A DNA stretch of 64,000 nt from Streptomyces sp. NBC_00224 (GCF_041435195.1 NZ_CP108106.1:1984001-2048000), one strand, 5' to 3'; shown: positions 54,091-62,794, counted from the stretch's first letter. The notes: generated by a model from the letters alone, not told the origin. Numbers and translations: made by a program.

Positions 54091-54114
54091 ACAAGCGACA
54101 ACGCCCGGCCGTAT

Positions 54115-54148
54115 CCCTTCACGCAGCCCCGTGTAGCAAGGTGAAGGG
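54115..54148 (+). promoter_or_regulatory. Inverted repeat overlapping the Rieske gene ribosome site
   Basis: CCCTTCAC and GTGAAGGG arms with an 18-nt loop. The right arm contains the AAGGG of the Shine-Dalgarno site for the ATG at 54158, so a hairpin would hide it. Confidence 0.4.
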
Positions 54149-54157
54149 AAAGCCAGT

Positions 54158-54646
54158 ATGAGCACCCAAGCTCTTCCGTCCGAGCCGGGCCCGGCCCGCC
54201 GTACCGTCGTCGCGGCGGTCGGCGGCGTCGGGCTCGCGGCCGCGCTCGCCGCCTGCGGCGACTCGGACAAGTCCGGCGACGCCGCCAAGTCCTCCGGTGA
54301 CGGGGGTACGGGAGGAACGGGCGGCAGCGCCGGAGGGGGCGACGCCGGGTCGGCCGGCGGCGGGGTGCTGGCGAAGACCGCCGACATCCCGAAGGGCGGC
54401 GGCAAGGTCTTCCCCGACCAGGGCGTGGTGGTGACCCAGCCGACGGCGGGCACCTTCAAGGCGTTCTCGGCCACCTGCACCCACCAGGGCTGCACGGTGA
54501 AAGATGTCGTCGGCGGCACCATCAACTGCCCTTGCCACGGCAGCAAGTACGACTCGGCGACGGGCAGTGTCATGGGCGGCCCGGCGCCGCGGCCGCTCCC
54601 CACAAAGGCGATCAAGGTGGAGGGAGACTCGATCAAGCTGGCGTGA
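54158..54646 (+). CDS. Rieske [2Fe-2S] lipoprotein
   Basis: 162 aa. The N-terminus [23 protein letters not shown] combines a twin-arginine-like RRT with a lipobox-type AAC, so the protein is probably Tat-exported and lipid-anchored. A Ser/Gly linker (30-70) follows. The Rieske domain has its cluster ligands in [13 protein letters not shown] and [14 protein letters not shown]. No other respiratory gene is adjacent, so the electron partner is unknown. Confidence 0.92.
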   Translation: MSTQALPSEPGPARRTVVAAVGGVGLAAALAACGDSDKSGDAAKSSGDGGTGGTGGSAGGGDAGSAGGGVLAKTADIPKGGGKVFPDQGVVVTQPTAGTFKAFSATCTHQGCTVKDVVGGTINCPCHGSKYDSATGSVMGGPAPRPLPTKAIKVEGDSIKLA

Positions 54647-54666
54647 CGGGCGGCCGTGCGGGCGGG

Positions 54667-55341
54667 TCACGCCCGTACGACCCGACGCGGCCCTTTCCAA
54701 CAGGCCACGATGTCGTCGGTGGTGGCGATGGTGGCGACCAGGGCCAGCGTGTTGCGGATCATCGCGGGGGTGTACTCGGCGGGCACCCCCGCGATTGCGT
54801 CCGCGGGCACCACGGCGGTGTAGCCGAGGTTGACGGCGTCGAACACGGCGTTCGGAATGGCCACGTTCGCCGAGACACCGCTGACGATCAGCGTGCGGCA
54901 GCCGAGATTGCGCAGCAGCGGGTCGACATCCGTCCCCGCGATCGGCGAGAGGCCGTGCAGTCTGCGGACCACGAGGTCCTCGTCCGCCACGTCGATGCCC
55001 TCGACGATCCGCACCGCCGTGGTGCCGGAGTACTGCTGTACGGGCAGGCGTTCGGCGGCCCGGAAGAGGCGGGCGTTGCGGTTCGCGCCGCGCCCGTCCG
55101 GCCGCCGCTCGGCCACCGCGTGCAGGACCTGGACGCCGGTCTCGTGCGCGGCGGCGACGAGCCGGGCGATGTTGTGCAGGGCGCCCGACGACCGTGCCAC
55201 CTTGGCGAGTTCGGGCAGCGCGCTGTCGAGGCCGACGACGCCCTGCTGGCACTCCACGGTCATCAGCACGGTGGAGGCGGGATCCAGTTGCCCGGCCAGC
55301 CGTTCGTTCGGTCGCTCGTTCAGTCGTTCGTTCGTCGCCAT
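54667..55341 (-). CDS. Isochorismatase-fold protein lacking the usual catalytic residues
   Basis: 224 aa. The fold is recognisable: STVLMTVECQQGVVG, LHAVAERRPDGRG and the TLIVSGVSANVAIPNAVFDAVNLGYTAVVPADA strand-loop-helix. Where family cysteine hydrolases have Asp, Lys and Cys, this protein has Glu (VECQ), Arg (VVRRLHG) and Ala (NVAIPN). It may be inactive or have another chemistry. The N-terminus is a short repeat NERLNERPNERLA from tandem CGTTCGTT-type DNA. It is divergent from the split-barrel gene. Confidence 0.85.
   Translation of the reverse strand: MATNERLNERPNERLAGQLDPASTVLMTVECQQGVVGLDSALPELAKVARSSGALHNIARLVAAAHETGVQVLHAVAERRPDGRGANRNARLFRAAERLPVQQYSGTTAVRIVEGIDVADEDLVVRRLHGLSPIAGTDVDPLLRNLGCRTLIVSGVSANVAIPNAVFDAVNLGYTAVVPADAIAGVPAEYTPAMIRNTLALVATIATTDDIVACWKGPRRVVRA
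55306..55335. repeat. Short tandem repeat at the 5' end of the isochorismatase-fold gene
   Basis: Repeated CGTTCGTT/CGCTCGTT units that encode NER-L-NER-P-NER-L in the minus-strand gene. Possible site of slippage. Confidence 0.6.
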
Positions 55342-55428
55342 GGCGCGGGAGGCTAATGGGCATTGCGCGAGGGGGGAAGGGCGCGCCATGATTCCTGACA
55401 CTCAGTCAGCTCGCGGAAGGAACCGCCG

Positions 55429-55914
55429 ATGACCGCCACCCAGCGCCGGGGCCGCCGGATCATGATGACGGACGCCGAACGGGACGCGTTCCTCACGGAA
55501 CAGCGCACCTGCCGGGTCGCCACGGTCGCCCCCGACGGCCACCCGCACGTCGGCGCGCTCTGGTACGTCTGGGACGGAACCGCACTGTGGCTGTACTCGA
55601 TCACCCGCAGCCTGCGCTGGTCGCAGCTGCTCAAGGATCCCAGGATTGCGGTGGTGGTGGACGCGGGAGAGTCGTACGGGGAGCTGCGCGGCGTGGAGCT
55701 GCGGGGCAGCGCGGTCCCGGTCGGCGAGACCCCCCGCACGGGCGAGCCGTGCGCCGAACTGGACGCCCCGGAGCGGCAGTTCGCGAGCAAGAACTTCGGC
55801 CTGAAGGAAATGATCCACGACGGCAGCCACGCGTGGCTGCGCCTGACGCCGGAGACGATCGTGTCGTGGGACTTCAGAAAGCTGAACAACAAATTCAGCC
55901 CCTCCGGCGTTTGA
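55429..55914 (+). CDS. Pyridoxamine-phosphate-oxidase-like split-barrel flavoprotein
   Basis: 161 aa. RTCRVATVAPDGHPHVGALWYVWDGTALWLYS is the FMN/F420-binding split-barrel start. LKDPRIAVVVDAGESYGELRGVELRG follows. F420-dependent or flavin-dependent reductases of this group act on diverse substrates. The final residues (NKFSPSGV) are coded by a dispersed repeat that begins within the gene. Divergent from the isochorismatase-fold gene. Confidence 0.87.
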   Translation: MTATQRRGRRIMMTDAERDAFLTEQRTCRVATVAPDGHPHVGALWYVWDGTALWLYSITRSLRWSQLLKDPRIAVVVDAGESYGELRGVELRGSAVPVGETPRTGEPCAELDAPERQFASKNFGLKEMIHDGSHAWLRLTPETIVSWDFRKLNNKFSPSGV

Positions 55915-55970
55915 GGAGCGGGGTCCGGGGCGGAGCCCCGAAGCGGGGTGCAGGGGGCGCAGCCCCCGGG
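55892..55970. repeat. Dispersed Streptomyces 3'-end repeat with two hairpins
   Basis: It runs from TTCAGCCCCTCCGGCGTTTG through GAGGAGCGGGG and contains CGGGGC-GGA-GCCCCG (55926-55940) and GGGGGC-GCA-GCCCCC (55953-55967). This pattern occurs after many genes in Streptomyces, from memory. It supplies the stop codon of the split-barrel gene and probably ends transcription. Confidence 0.6.
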
Positions 55971-56002
55971 AAAACCACCTCCACCCACCCCCGCCCCCGC
56001 CC

Positions 56003-56908
56003 TCACCCGGCCAAATCAACCCCCGCCGAAACCAACGCCTCCACCGCCGCCCGGATCGAGGGCCGCCGATCCGCATCCGCACGCCACACCGCGTACACAT
56101 GCCGCCGCATCGCATCCCGCACCGGCACCACCCGTACCCCCTCGGGAACCGGCCCCCGCCCGAGCCGGGGCGCGACGCTCACGCCCAACCCGGCCTCCAC
56201 GAGGGCGAGCTGGGTGGCGTGCTCACGCGCCACGTGCCCGATGCGCGGCTCGACCCCCTTGCCCCGCAGCGTGAACATCAGCCACTCGTTGCAGAACTCA
56301 CCCTCGGGCCAGGTGACCCACTCGTCCGAGGCGAACTCCTCCAGGTCCACGGCCTCGCGCCCCGCGAGCCGGTGCCCCACCGGCATCGCCACATCCGCCA
56401 GGTCGTCGAGGAGCGACCGCTTCGCCAGCCCGTCGGGCAGCGGCAGCGGCTTGTTGTACCAGTCGAGGACGACCGCCAGGTCGAGGTCGCCGAGCAGCAC
56501 GCCCCGTACCGAGTCCTCCGCCTCCAACTCGTCGGAGCGGACGGCCAGTTGGGGGTGTGCGGCGCGCAGCGCGGCGAGCGCCGCCGGGAACAGGCCGCGC
56601 GCGGCCGTGGCGAAGCCCGCGATCCGCAGCTCGCCCACGACCCGGCCGCGCTGGGCCTCCAGATCGGCCTGGGCGATCTGGACCTGGGAGAGGATCCGCG
56701 CGGCGTGCTCGGCGAGCAGCCGGCCCGCGTCGGTGAGCCGCACGCCCCGCCCGTTCTTGGCGAGCAGCGGCTGCCCTGCCTCCCGTTCCAGCTTCGCGAG
56801 CTGCTGGGACACGGCCGAGGTCGTGACGTGCAGATTGTCGGCGGCACCGCCCACCGAGCCGTGGCGGGCCACCGCGTCGAGGGTCCGTAGGCGCTCCAAG
56901 TTCAACAT
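56003..56908 (-). CDS. LysR-type transcriptional regulator
   Basis: 301 aa, full length. The winged HTH is LERLRTLDAVARHGSVGGAADNLHVTTSAVSQQLAKLEREAG, then LLAKNGRGVRLTDAGRLL. The effector domain starts at about residue 90 (GELRIAGFATAARGLFPAAL). It is divergent from a DMT exporter across a 74 nt region with a perfect 13-bp palindrome, so it probably regulates that exporter. Confidence 0.93.
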   Translation of the reverse strand: MLNLERLRTLDAVARHGSVGGAADNLHVTTSAVSQQLAKLEREAGQPLLAKNGRGVRLTDAGRLLAEHAARILSQVQIAQADLEAQRGRVVGELRIAGFATAARGLFPAALAALRAAHPQLAVRSDELEAEDSVRGVLLGDLDLAVVLDWYNKPLPLPDGLAKRSLLDDLADVAMPVGHRLAGREAVDLEEFASDEWVTWPEGEFCNEWLMFTLRGKGVEPRIGHVAREHATQLALVEAGLGVSVAPRLGRGPVPEGVRVVPVRDAMRRHVYAVWRADADRRPSIRAAVEALVSAGVDLAG

Positions 56909-56964
56909 GTAAGCGATGCTAACTGAACCACTCCACTTTTTCTCGCTTGTGCTACGAGGTTGAA

Positions 56965-56977
56965 CAAGCCAGGCTTG
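56965..56977. promoter_or_regulatory. 13-bp palindrome CAAGCC-A-GGCTTG
   Basis: Perfect inverted repeat 5 nt before the DMT exporter ATG, in the divergent region shared with the LysR gene. Candidate operator; it would block translation or transcription start. Confidence 0.5.
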
Positions 56978-56982
56978 CCGCC

Positions 56983-57957
56983 ATGAGCACCGTCACCCCG
57001 CCCCGGTCCCTGTCGAGACCGTCCTCGTTCCTCTCCACCCGCCGCCCGGCCCTCGACTGGCGGGTCCGGTTCGCGGCGCTCTCGCTGGTCTGGGGGTTCA
57101 GCTTTCTCCTGATCAAGGTGGGTACGGACGGCTACGCCCCGTTCCAGGTCACCTTCGGGCGGCTCTTCTTCGGTACGGCGGTGCTCGCCGTCGCCATGGC
57201 CGTCAAGCGGGAGCGGCTGCCGCGCGGCGCCCGCACCTGGCTCCATCTGGCGGTGGCCGCACTGCTTCTGAACGCGTTGCCGTTCTCGCTCTTCGCGTAC
57301 TCCGAGCTGACGATCCCCTCGACCCTCGCCGGCATCTGCAACGCGACCTCCCCGCTGTGGGGCATGGCGCTGTCGCTGGTGGCGCTCTCCGAGGACCGGC
57401 CGACCCGGCGCCGGGTGGCGGGCCTCGGTCTCGGCTTCCTCGGGGTGCTCACGGTCCTGGGCGCCTGGCAGGGTTTCCACGGCCTGGATCTGACGGGCAC
57501 CGCGATGGCCCTGCTCGCCTCGCTCTGCTACCCGGTCGGCTGGATCTACGTCCGCCGTACGCTGGCGGGCAGCGGCCACTCGAACCTGTCACTGATCGGC
57601 TCCCAGCTGGGCCTGGCGACCGTTCAACTCGCCCTGGTCACCCCGGTGTTCGCCGGAGTCCCGACCTCGTTCCCGCTCGTCCCGCTGCTCGCCGTGGCCG
57701 CGCTCGGCGCCCTCGGCACCGGCTTCGCGGTGCTCGTCCAGTACGGCCTGGTCAACGAGGTGGGACCGACGACCGCGCAGATGGTCACGTACTTCATCCC
57801 GGTCATCGCCACCGCCGCCGGGGTGCTGGTCCTCGGCGAGAGCCTGAGCTGGAACACCCCGGTCGGCGCGGTGATCGTCCTCGCGGGCGCGGCCCTCACG
57901 CAGAGCCGCCCGAGGGCGACCCGGCAGCCCACCCCTGCGCCCGCCGACCAGCCGTAG
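56983..57957 (+). CDS. EamA/DMT-superfamily transporter
   Basis: 324 aa, ten membrane helices in two EamA units (VRFAALSLVWGFSFLLIKVGTDG and GTAMALLASLCYPVGWIYVRRTLAG). N-terminal 25 residues are a Ser/Pro tail and the C-terminus is an Arg/Pro tail. Substrate unknown, amino-acid or metabolite efflux likely. Probably controlled by the divergent LysR regulator. Confidence 0.92.
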   Translation: MSTVTPPRSLSRPSSFLSTRRPALDWRVRFAALSLVWGFSFLLIKVGTDGYAPFQVTFGRLFFGTAVLAVAMAVKRERLPRGARTWLHLAVAALLLNALPFSLFAYSELTIPSTLAGICNATSPLWGMALSLVALSEDRPTRRRVAGLGLGFLGVLTVLGAWQGFHGLDLTGTAMALLASLCYPVGWIYVRRTLAGSGHSNLSLIGSQLGLATVQLALVTPVFAGVPTSFPLVPLLAVAALGALGTGFAVLVQYGLVNEVGPTTAQMVTYFIPVIATAAGVLVLGESLSWNTPVGAVIVLAGAALTQSRPRATRQPTPAPADQP

Positions 57958-57986
57958 CGCCCGGCCATGGCTTCCGGCCGTACCGC

Positions 57987-59324
57987 CTAGTCGTACCGTC
58001 GCCCCGGCGCCGACCCCGTGGCCGCCGCCACCGCGTCGGCGGCGGGGCCGATGTCGGCCGGGGCGAGCGTGGAGACGGTGAGGCGGATGCCCGGCGGAGC
58101 CGCCATCCGGAAGCGCGCGCCCGGCGCCACCGCCCATCCGGCGTGCAGCAGCCGCGCCACCGCCGCCGTCTCGTCGGGCACCGGCACCCACACGCTGAAC
58201 CCGCTGCGGCCGTGCGCCGCGACGCCCCGCGAGCGCAGTGCGCGCACCAGGGTGTCGCGGCGCTCCCCGTAGGAGCGGGCCACGGCCGCCGGGTCGAGGA
58301 CGTCCGAGGTCCACAGGTGTACGACGGTTCGCTGGAGCAGCCGGCTGACCCAGCCGGGGCCGAGCCGCTGGCGCCCGCGCACCCGGTCGAGGGTCACCGC
58401 GTCTCCGGTGAGCACGGCGAGCCGCAGGTCGGGGCCGTACGCCTTGGCCACCGACCGTACGAACGCCCAGTGTTCGGTGGTCCGCGAGAGCGGGGAGAGC
58501 GGGACGTCGACCATGCCGTGGCCGTGGTCGTCCTCGATCAGCAGGACCGAGGGATGCGCGGACAGCACCTCGCGCAGCGCGCGGGCGCGGGCCGCGCTCA
58601 CGGCCGCGCCGGTCGGGTTCTGCGCGCGGCAGGTGACGACCAGCGCCTTGGCGCCCGCGGCGAGCGCGCTGTCGACCGCCCCGGGCAGCGGCCCCTCGTC
58701 GTCGAGCGCCACCGGCACCGGCCGCAGCCCGAGCGCCGGGACGAGGTCGAGCAGCGCGCCCCAGCCCGGGTCCTCGATGGCGACGGCGTCGCCGGGCCGC
58801 AGATGCGCGGCGAGCACCCGCTCGATCGCGTCGAGCGAGCCGGAGAAGACACCGACCGGGCCCGGCGGCACCCCGTCGGCGTCCAGGGCCGCGCGGGCCA
58901 GCCGCGCCAGCTCCGGGTCCACCGGGTCCTGCCCGTAGAGCGTGGGCCGCTCGGCGTGGTCGCGGGCGGCGGCCGCGAGCGCGTCGCCGAGCGGCGGCAG
59001 CAGGGCGGGGTCGGGGTTGCCGTCGGAGATGTTGCGCACGCCGACGGGCACGTCGATGCGCTGGGCGTCGCGGGCGGTACTGGCGGGGCGCGGACGCACC
59101 CGGCTGCCCCGGCGGCCGCCGGTCTCGATGACGCCCCGGTCCCGCAGGATCCGGTAGGCGGCCGCGACCGTATTGGGATTCACCCCGAGCTCGGTGGCCA
59201 ACTCCCGCAGCGGCGGCAGCACTTGCCCCGGCTCCAGCTCTCCGGCGCCCACCGCGCGCTCCACGTCGGCGGCGATCTCCGATGCGCGGCGCCCCACAAT
59301 CCGATACTCTCCTAGCACAAACAT
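57987..59324 (-). CDS. MocR/GntR-type regulator with aminotransferase domain
   Basis: 445 aa. The N-terminal winged HTH of GntR type (PLRELATELGVNPNTVAAAYRILRDRGVIETGGRRGSRV) is fused to a fold-I aminotransferase domain with IEDPGWGALLDLV, VTCRAQNPTGAAV and the PLP-binding Lys in RSVAKAYGPDLRLA. This is the MocR/PdxR architecture. It is divergent from a split-barrel flavoprotein gene related to PdxH, the classical neighbour pattern, so control of that gene in response to a B6 vitamer is likely. Confidence 0.93.
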   Translation of the reverse strand: MFVLGEYRIVGRRASEIAADVERAVGAGELEPGQVLPPLRELATELGVNPNTVAAAYRILRDRGVIETGGRRGSRVRPRPASTARDAQRIDVPVGVRNISDGNPDPALLPPLGDALAAAARDHAERPTLYGQDPVDPELARLARAALDADGVPPGPVGVFSGSLDAIERVLAAHLRPGDAVAIEDPGWGALLDLVPALGLRPVPVALDDEGPLPGAVDSALAAGAKALVVTCRAQNPTGAAVSAARARALREVLSAHPSVLLIEDDHGHGMVDVPLSPLSRTTEHWAFVRSVAKAYGPDLRLAVLTGDAVTLDRVRGRQRLGPGWVSRLLQRTVVHLWTSDVLDPAAVARSYGERRDTLVRALRSRGVAAHGRSGFSVWVPVPDETAAVARLLHAGWAVAPGARFRMAAPPGIRLTVSTLAPADIGPAADAVAAATGSAPGRRYD

Positions 59325-59330
59325 AACTAT

Positions 59331-59340
59331 GCACTAGTGC
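59331..59340. promoter_or_regulatory. Palindrome GCACTAGTGC, candidate MocR operator
   Basis: Perfect 10-bp inverted repeat between the MocR and split-barrel starts. TAGCAC at 59313-59318 resembles part of it, so two sites may be present. Confidence 0.4.
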
Positions 59341-59354
59341 AATGGAGAACGCAA

Positions 59355-60017
59355 ATGCCCGACACCGCTGCCTACGAGCCCACCGAGCGCACCGTGCCGA
59401 CCCGCTCGCGCGAGCGGGCCTCGTACGACCGCGAGCTGGTGCACGGGATACTCGACGAGGGATACGTCTGCCACCTCGGCTTCGTCCGCGACGGCGCCCC
59501 GGTCGTGCTGCCGACGCTGTACGGCCGGATCGGCGAGCGGCTGTACGTGCACGGCTCGACGGGTTCGCGGCCGCTGCGCATGGCCGGCAAGGCGGACCCG
59601 GGGCTCGCGGTCTGCCTCACCGTCACGCACGTCGACGGCCTGGTGCTGGCCCGCTCGGCCTTCCACCACTCGATCAACTACCGCTCGGTCGTGGTCCACG
59701 GCATCGCGTACGAGGTCACCGACCCCGAGGAGCGGCGCGGCGCCCTGGACGCGATGGTCGACCAGGTGGTGCCCGGCCGCTCCTACGACTCGCGGCAGGC
59801 CAACGCCAAGGAGCTCGCCGCGACCGCGGTGATCCGCCTCGACCTGAACGAGGTGTCGGCGAAGGTCCGCACCGGCGGCCCCAACGACGAGCCCGAGGAC
59901 AGCACCCTGCCGCACTGGACCGGTGTGCTCCCGGTCGTCCGGGGATACGGGACGCCGGTCCCGGCCGACGACCTGGACCCGTCGGTTCGGCTGCCGGAGT
60001 ACCTCGCGGCGCTGTGA
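59355..60017 (+). CDS. Split-barrel flavin-nucleotide-binding protein
   Basis: 220 aa of the Pyridox_ox_2 family. YDRELVHGILDEGYVCHLGFVRDGAPVVLPTLYGRIGERLYVHGSTGSRPLRM is the FMN-binding start. FHHSINYRSVVVHGIAYEVTDPEERRGALDAMVDQVVPGR follows, typical of this group. Likely target of the divergent MocR regulator. The ATG is chosen inside a 10 nt upstream AATGGAG element; an earlier ATG-like start 18 nt upstream is possible. Confidence 0.88.
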   Translation: MPDTAAYEPTERTVPTRSRERASYDRELVHGILDEGYVCHLGFVRDGAPVVLPTLYGRIGERLYVHGSTGSRPLRMAGKADPGLAVCLTVTHVDGLVLARSAFHHSINYRSVVVHGIAYEVTDPEERRGALDAMVDQVVPGRSYDSRQANAKELAATAVIRLDLNEVSAKVRTGGPNDEPEDSTLPHWTGVLPVVRGYGTPVPADDLDPSVRLPEYLAAL

Positions 60018-60020
60018 GGT

Positions 60021-60058
60021 GGCGGGGGCTTCCGGAGGCCTTCCGAAAGCCCCCCGCC
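60021..60058. terminator. Bidirectional hairpin between convergent genes
   Basis: GGCGGGGGCTT paired with AAGCCCCCCGCC (one bulged C) plus inner pairs, between the split-barrel stop and the end of the minus-strand DMT gene. Confidence 0.65.
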
Positions 60059-60061
60059 GGG

Positions 60062-61021
60062 TCAGGCGGGCACCACCTGCCGCCGGGCCCGCGCGGCGAG
60101 CCGCGCCTCGGCCCCGGCAAGCCCGACCACCGCGACCAGCAGCAACAACGTCCCCGCGACCGTGGCCGCGCTCAGCCGCTCACCCAGTACCGCGACCGCG
60201 AGCAGCGCCGCGCTCACCGGCTCCAGGAGCATGATCACGGAGACGGTGGTGGACCGGACGACGGCCGCGCCCGCGAAGTAGAGCGCGTACGCCAGCGCCG
60301 TGGGCACCGCCGCCACGTACAGCAGCAGCACGCCCACCCGCACCGGCTCGACGGTGTGCGGCACCATTCCTTCCGCCCCCGCCAGCGGCAGCAGCAGGAC
60401 CGAGGCCACCGCGAACGCCCAGGCCGTGGTGGCGGAGGGATCGGCGGCCGCGCCGTCCCGGCCGAGCCGCCGGGTGAGCAGCGTGATCGCCGCGTATCCG
60501 GCCGCCGACAGCAGCGCGAGCAGCACCCCGGCGGGGCGGACGGCGCCGCCGCCGTTGCCGAGGACCAGTACCGCCAGCCCGGCGAGCGCCCCGGTCACGG
60601 CGGTCAGCCCGGCGCCGCCGATCCGCTCGCCCATGGTGAGCCGGGCGCCGACGGCGATGAGCACGGGCCCGGCGCCGAGGGTGACCACGGTCGCCACGGC
60701 CAGGCCGGTCGAGGCGACGGCGGCGAAGTAGGCGCTCTGGAAGACCGCGAGGCCCACGCCGTTGCCGAGGATCCGCAGCAGCCGCGTGGCGCGCGGCTCG
60801 GCGGGCCTGCGCACCGGGCGCCGCCGCAGCGCGCGTGCGCCGAGCAGCAGGACGAGCCCGCCGACGCACCGCCAGAAGGAGAGGGCGAGCGGGCCGAGGT
60901 CGCTGGCGTCGAAGACCAGCGCGGCCGCGCCGCCCGCGGTGCCCCAGGCGACACCGGCGAAGACGAGATAGAGCAGGCCGCGCCCGACGGGCAGGCCGGA
61001 GGAAGAGGAAGCGTTCGACAC
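60062..61021 (-). CDS. EamA/DMT-superfamily transporter
   Basis: 319 aa. [23 protein letters not shown] starts the first EamA unit, with [31 protein letters not shown] in the middle and [33 protein letters not shown] at the end. Ten helices. GTG start. Separate from the next DMT gene by 161 nt; the two may be co-transcribed and are not closely similar. Confidence 0.9.
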   Translation of the reverse strand: MSNASSSSGLPVGRGLLYLVFAGVAWGTAGGAAALVFDASDLGPLALSFWRCVGGLVLLLGARALRRRPVRRPAEPRATRLLRILGNGVGLAVFQSAYFAAVASTGLAVATVVTLGAGPVLIAVGARLTMGERIGGAGLTAVTGALAGLAVLVLGNGGGAVRPAGVLLALLSAAGYAAITLLTRRLGRDGAAADPSATTAWAFAVASVLLLPLAGAEGMVPHTVEPVRVGVLLLYVAAVPTALAYALYFAGAAVVRSTTVSVIMLLEPVSAALLAVAVLGERLSAATVAGTLLLLVAVVGLAGAEARLAARARRQVVPA

Positions 61022-61182
61022 GTACGTACTCCGAAGAGGAAGACGGGAAAGGTCGCATGCCTGGAGTACGCGGGCAGCGACGAGCCGCTCGGGGACTGCC
61101 CGAGCCCGGTCTTCGTCTGGAGTGCGGCCGCCCGCGCTACGCGGCGGGAGGCGGCAGAACGGTCGAATGCATGATCGTCACC

Positions 61183-62220
61183 CTACGGGGCGGCCCGGCC
61201 GGCCGACAACTCGCCCTCGGGCGCGGGCTCCTGCTGAGCGGGCGCCTCCTGAAGGGGCGTCTCCTGGACCGGCAGCGGATGCCCGTCCCCGGCCGCCACC
61301 GGCCCGGTGGGCTCCTTCGGCGCCGAGGACTGCGCGATGAAGGCACCGACCAGGACCACCGCGCCGCCCGCGATCTGCGGCGCGGAGAGGTGTTCGCCGA
61401 GCAGCACCCAGGCCAGGACGGTCGCGATGACCGCCTCCAGACAGGCGACCACCCCGGCCACCTGCGGCGAGAGCTTGCGCACCGAGATCACCCCGGTGAC
61501 GTACGCGATCACGGTCGCGATGAGCACGATCCAGCCGAGCAGCAGGGCCGCGGGCACGTCCGTGCCGTTCATGTCGGCGCTGCCGCCGAGCACCGACCAG
61601 TCCATCCCCCAGGGGCGGGCGACGAGCGTGAGCAGGACGGAGCCGATGAGCAGGCCGTACGCGATGACGCCGATCGGGTCGGGTGCGTCGTCCGCGTCGC
61701 CGCCCTGGTCGGACAGGACGAAGTAGCCCACCTGGCAGCAGGCGGCGCCGAGGGCGAGCACCAGACCGACGAGGTCGAAGCTCAGCCCGGACCAGATCTC
61801 GACGACGGAGGCGAGGCCGCCGACGGCGAGCACCACGCCGATGACCGCCGCCCGGGTCACGGGCCTGCGCTGGACGAACCGGACCCAGCCGAGGACGAGC
61901 GCGGGCGCCAGATATTCGACGAGCAGGGCGACGCCGACGGGGATGCGGGATATCGCCGCGAAGTAGCAGGCCTGGACACCGGCGACGGCGAGCAGGCCGA
62001 ACCCGGCGAGCAGCGCGGGCCGGCGCACCAGCAGGCTCCGGTGGCGCCAGGCCACGGGCAGCATGACGAGCGCGGCGCCCGTCACCCGCAGCCACACCAC
62101 GTGCAGCGGGTCAAGGCCCGCCTCGATCAGCGGCTTGGCCGCGACACCCGATCCACCGAATGAAAACGCCGAGGCCAGGGCCAGTCCCAGGCCGACGTTT
62201 CTCCCCTGAGACGCCTGCAT
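61183..62220 (-). CDS. EamA/DMT-superfamily transporter
   Basis: 345 aa. GLGLALASAFSFGGSGVAAKPLIEAGLDPLHVVWLRVTGAAL begins the first unit, and VRKLSPQVAGVVACLEAVIATVLAWVLLGEHLSAPQI is the characteristic end of the second. A Pro/Glu-rich cytoplasmic tail of about 40 residues follows. I chose the ATG after which membrane sequence starts; the longer frame is antisense-like. Confidence 0.9.
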   Translation of the reverse strand: MQASQGRNVGLGLALASAFSFGGSGVAAKPLIEAGLDPLHVVWLRVTGAALVMLPVAWRHRSLLVRRPALLAGFGLLAVAGVQACYFAAISRIPVGVALLVEYLAPALVLGWVRFVQRRPVTRAAVIGVVLAVGGLASVVEIWSGLSFDLVGLVLALGAACCQVGYFVLSDQGGDADDAPDPIGVIAYGLLIGSVLLTLVARPWGMDWSVLGGSADMNGTDVPAALLLGWIVLIATVIAYVTGVISVRKLSPQVAGVVACLEAVIATVLAWVLLGEHLSAPQIAGGAVVLVGAFIAQSSAPKEPTGPVAAGDGHPLPVQETPLQEAPAQQEPAPEGELSAGRAAP

Positions 62221-62251
62221 CGGCACATCATGACAGGAGAAGTCAGGACCG

Positions 62252-62794
62252 TCACCCCTGTGACACCTGTCGAGACGGCGGGGCCTCGACGAGCCGTGCC
62301 GCGAGCTCTCCGGCGTCGACTCCGGCGTGGTCGAGAACCTCCACGGCCCGGCACTCCGGGTCGCCCGCGAGCGCCGCGAGGAGGTCGGTGCCGCCCACCC
62401 GTGCGTCGCCCCGGGCACCGGCCCGGGCCAGGGCGCCCTCCATCGCGGTGACCGCGGCGGGCGACCAGCCGGGCTGGGCGAGCAGCGGCAGCGCCCCCGA
62501 GTCCTCCACCGACCCCTGCCAGCGCAGCCCGTACCCGATGGAGCGCTGGACGAGATAGCCGAGCACCCGCGCCACCTGCGGCGCACCGTCGAAGGCGGCC
62601 CGCACCTCCGGGTCCGTCTCCATCAGCGAGTGCAGCAGATGGGCGGTGTCGATCTGCCGGTCGCCGTCGCGCAGCGCCCTCCTGCGGGCACCCGCGACCA
62701 CCGAAGCCATCTCGTCGGTGAGCCGGGCTTCGAAGTCGGGGGCGGCGGGGACCGCAGCCGGGACGGCCGGGACCCGCGGGATCGGGAGGTGCAC
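62252..62794 (-). CDS. Clp N-terminal-domain protein without AAA+ modules
   Basis: 180 aa. FEARLTDEMASVVAGARRRALRDGDRQIDTAHLLHSLMETDPEVRAAFD is a Clp-N repeat (the substrate/adaptor-binding domain of ClpA/ClpC), and the second half (TDLLAALAGDPECRAVEVLDHAGVDAGELAARL) is another repeat. There is no ATPase domain. Such short proteins may modulate Clp-dependent proteolysis; unproven. GTG start with GTAGGAGA upstream. Confidence 0.85.
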   Translation of the reverse strand: MHLPIPRVPAVPAAVPAAPDFEARLTDEMASVVAGARRRALRDGDRQIDTAHLLHSLMETDPEVRAAFDGAPQVARVLGYLVQRSIGYGLRWQGSVEDSGALPLLAQPGWSPAAVTAMEGALARAGARGDARVGGTDLLAALAGDPECRAVEVLDHAGVDAGELAARLVEAPPSRQVSQG

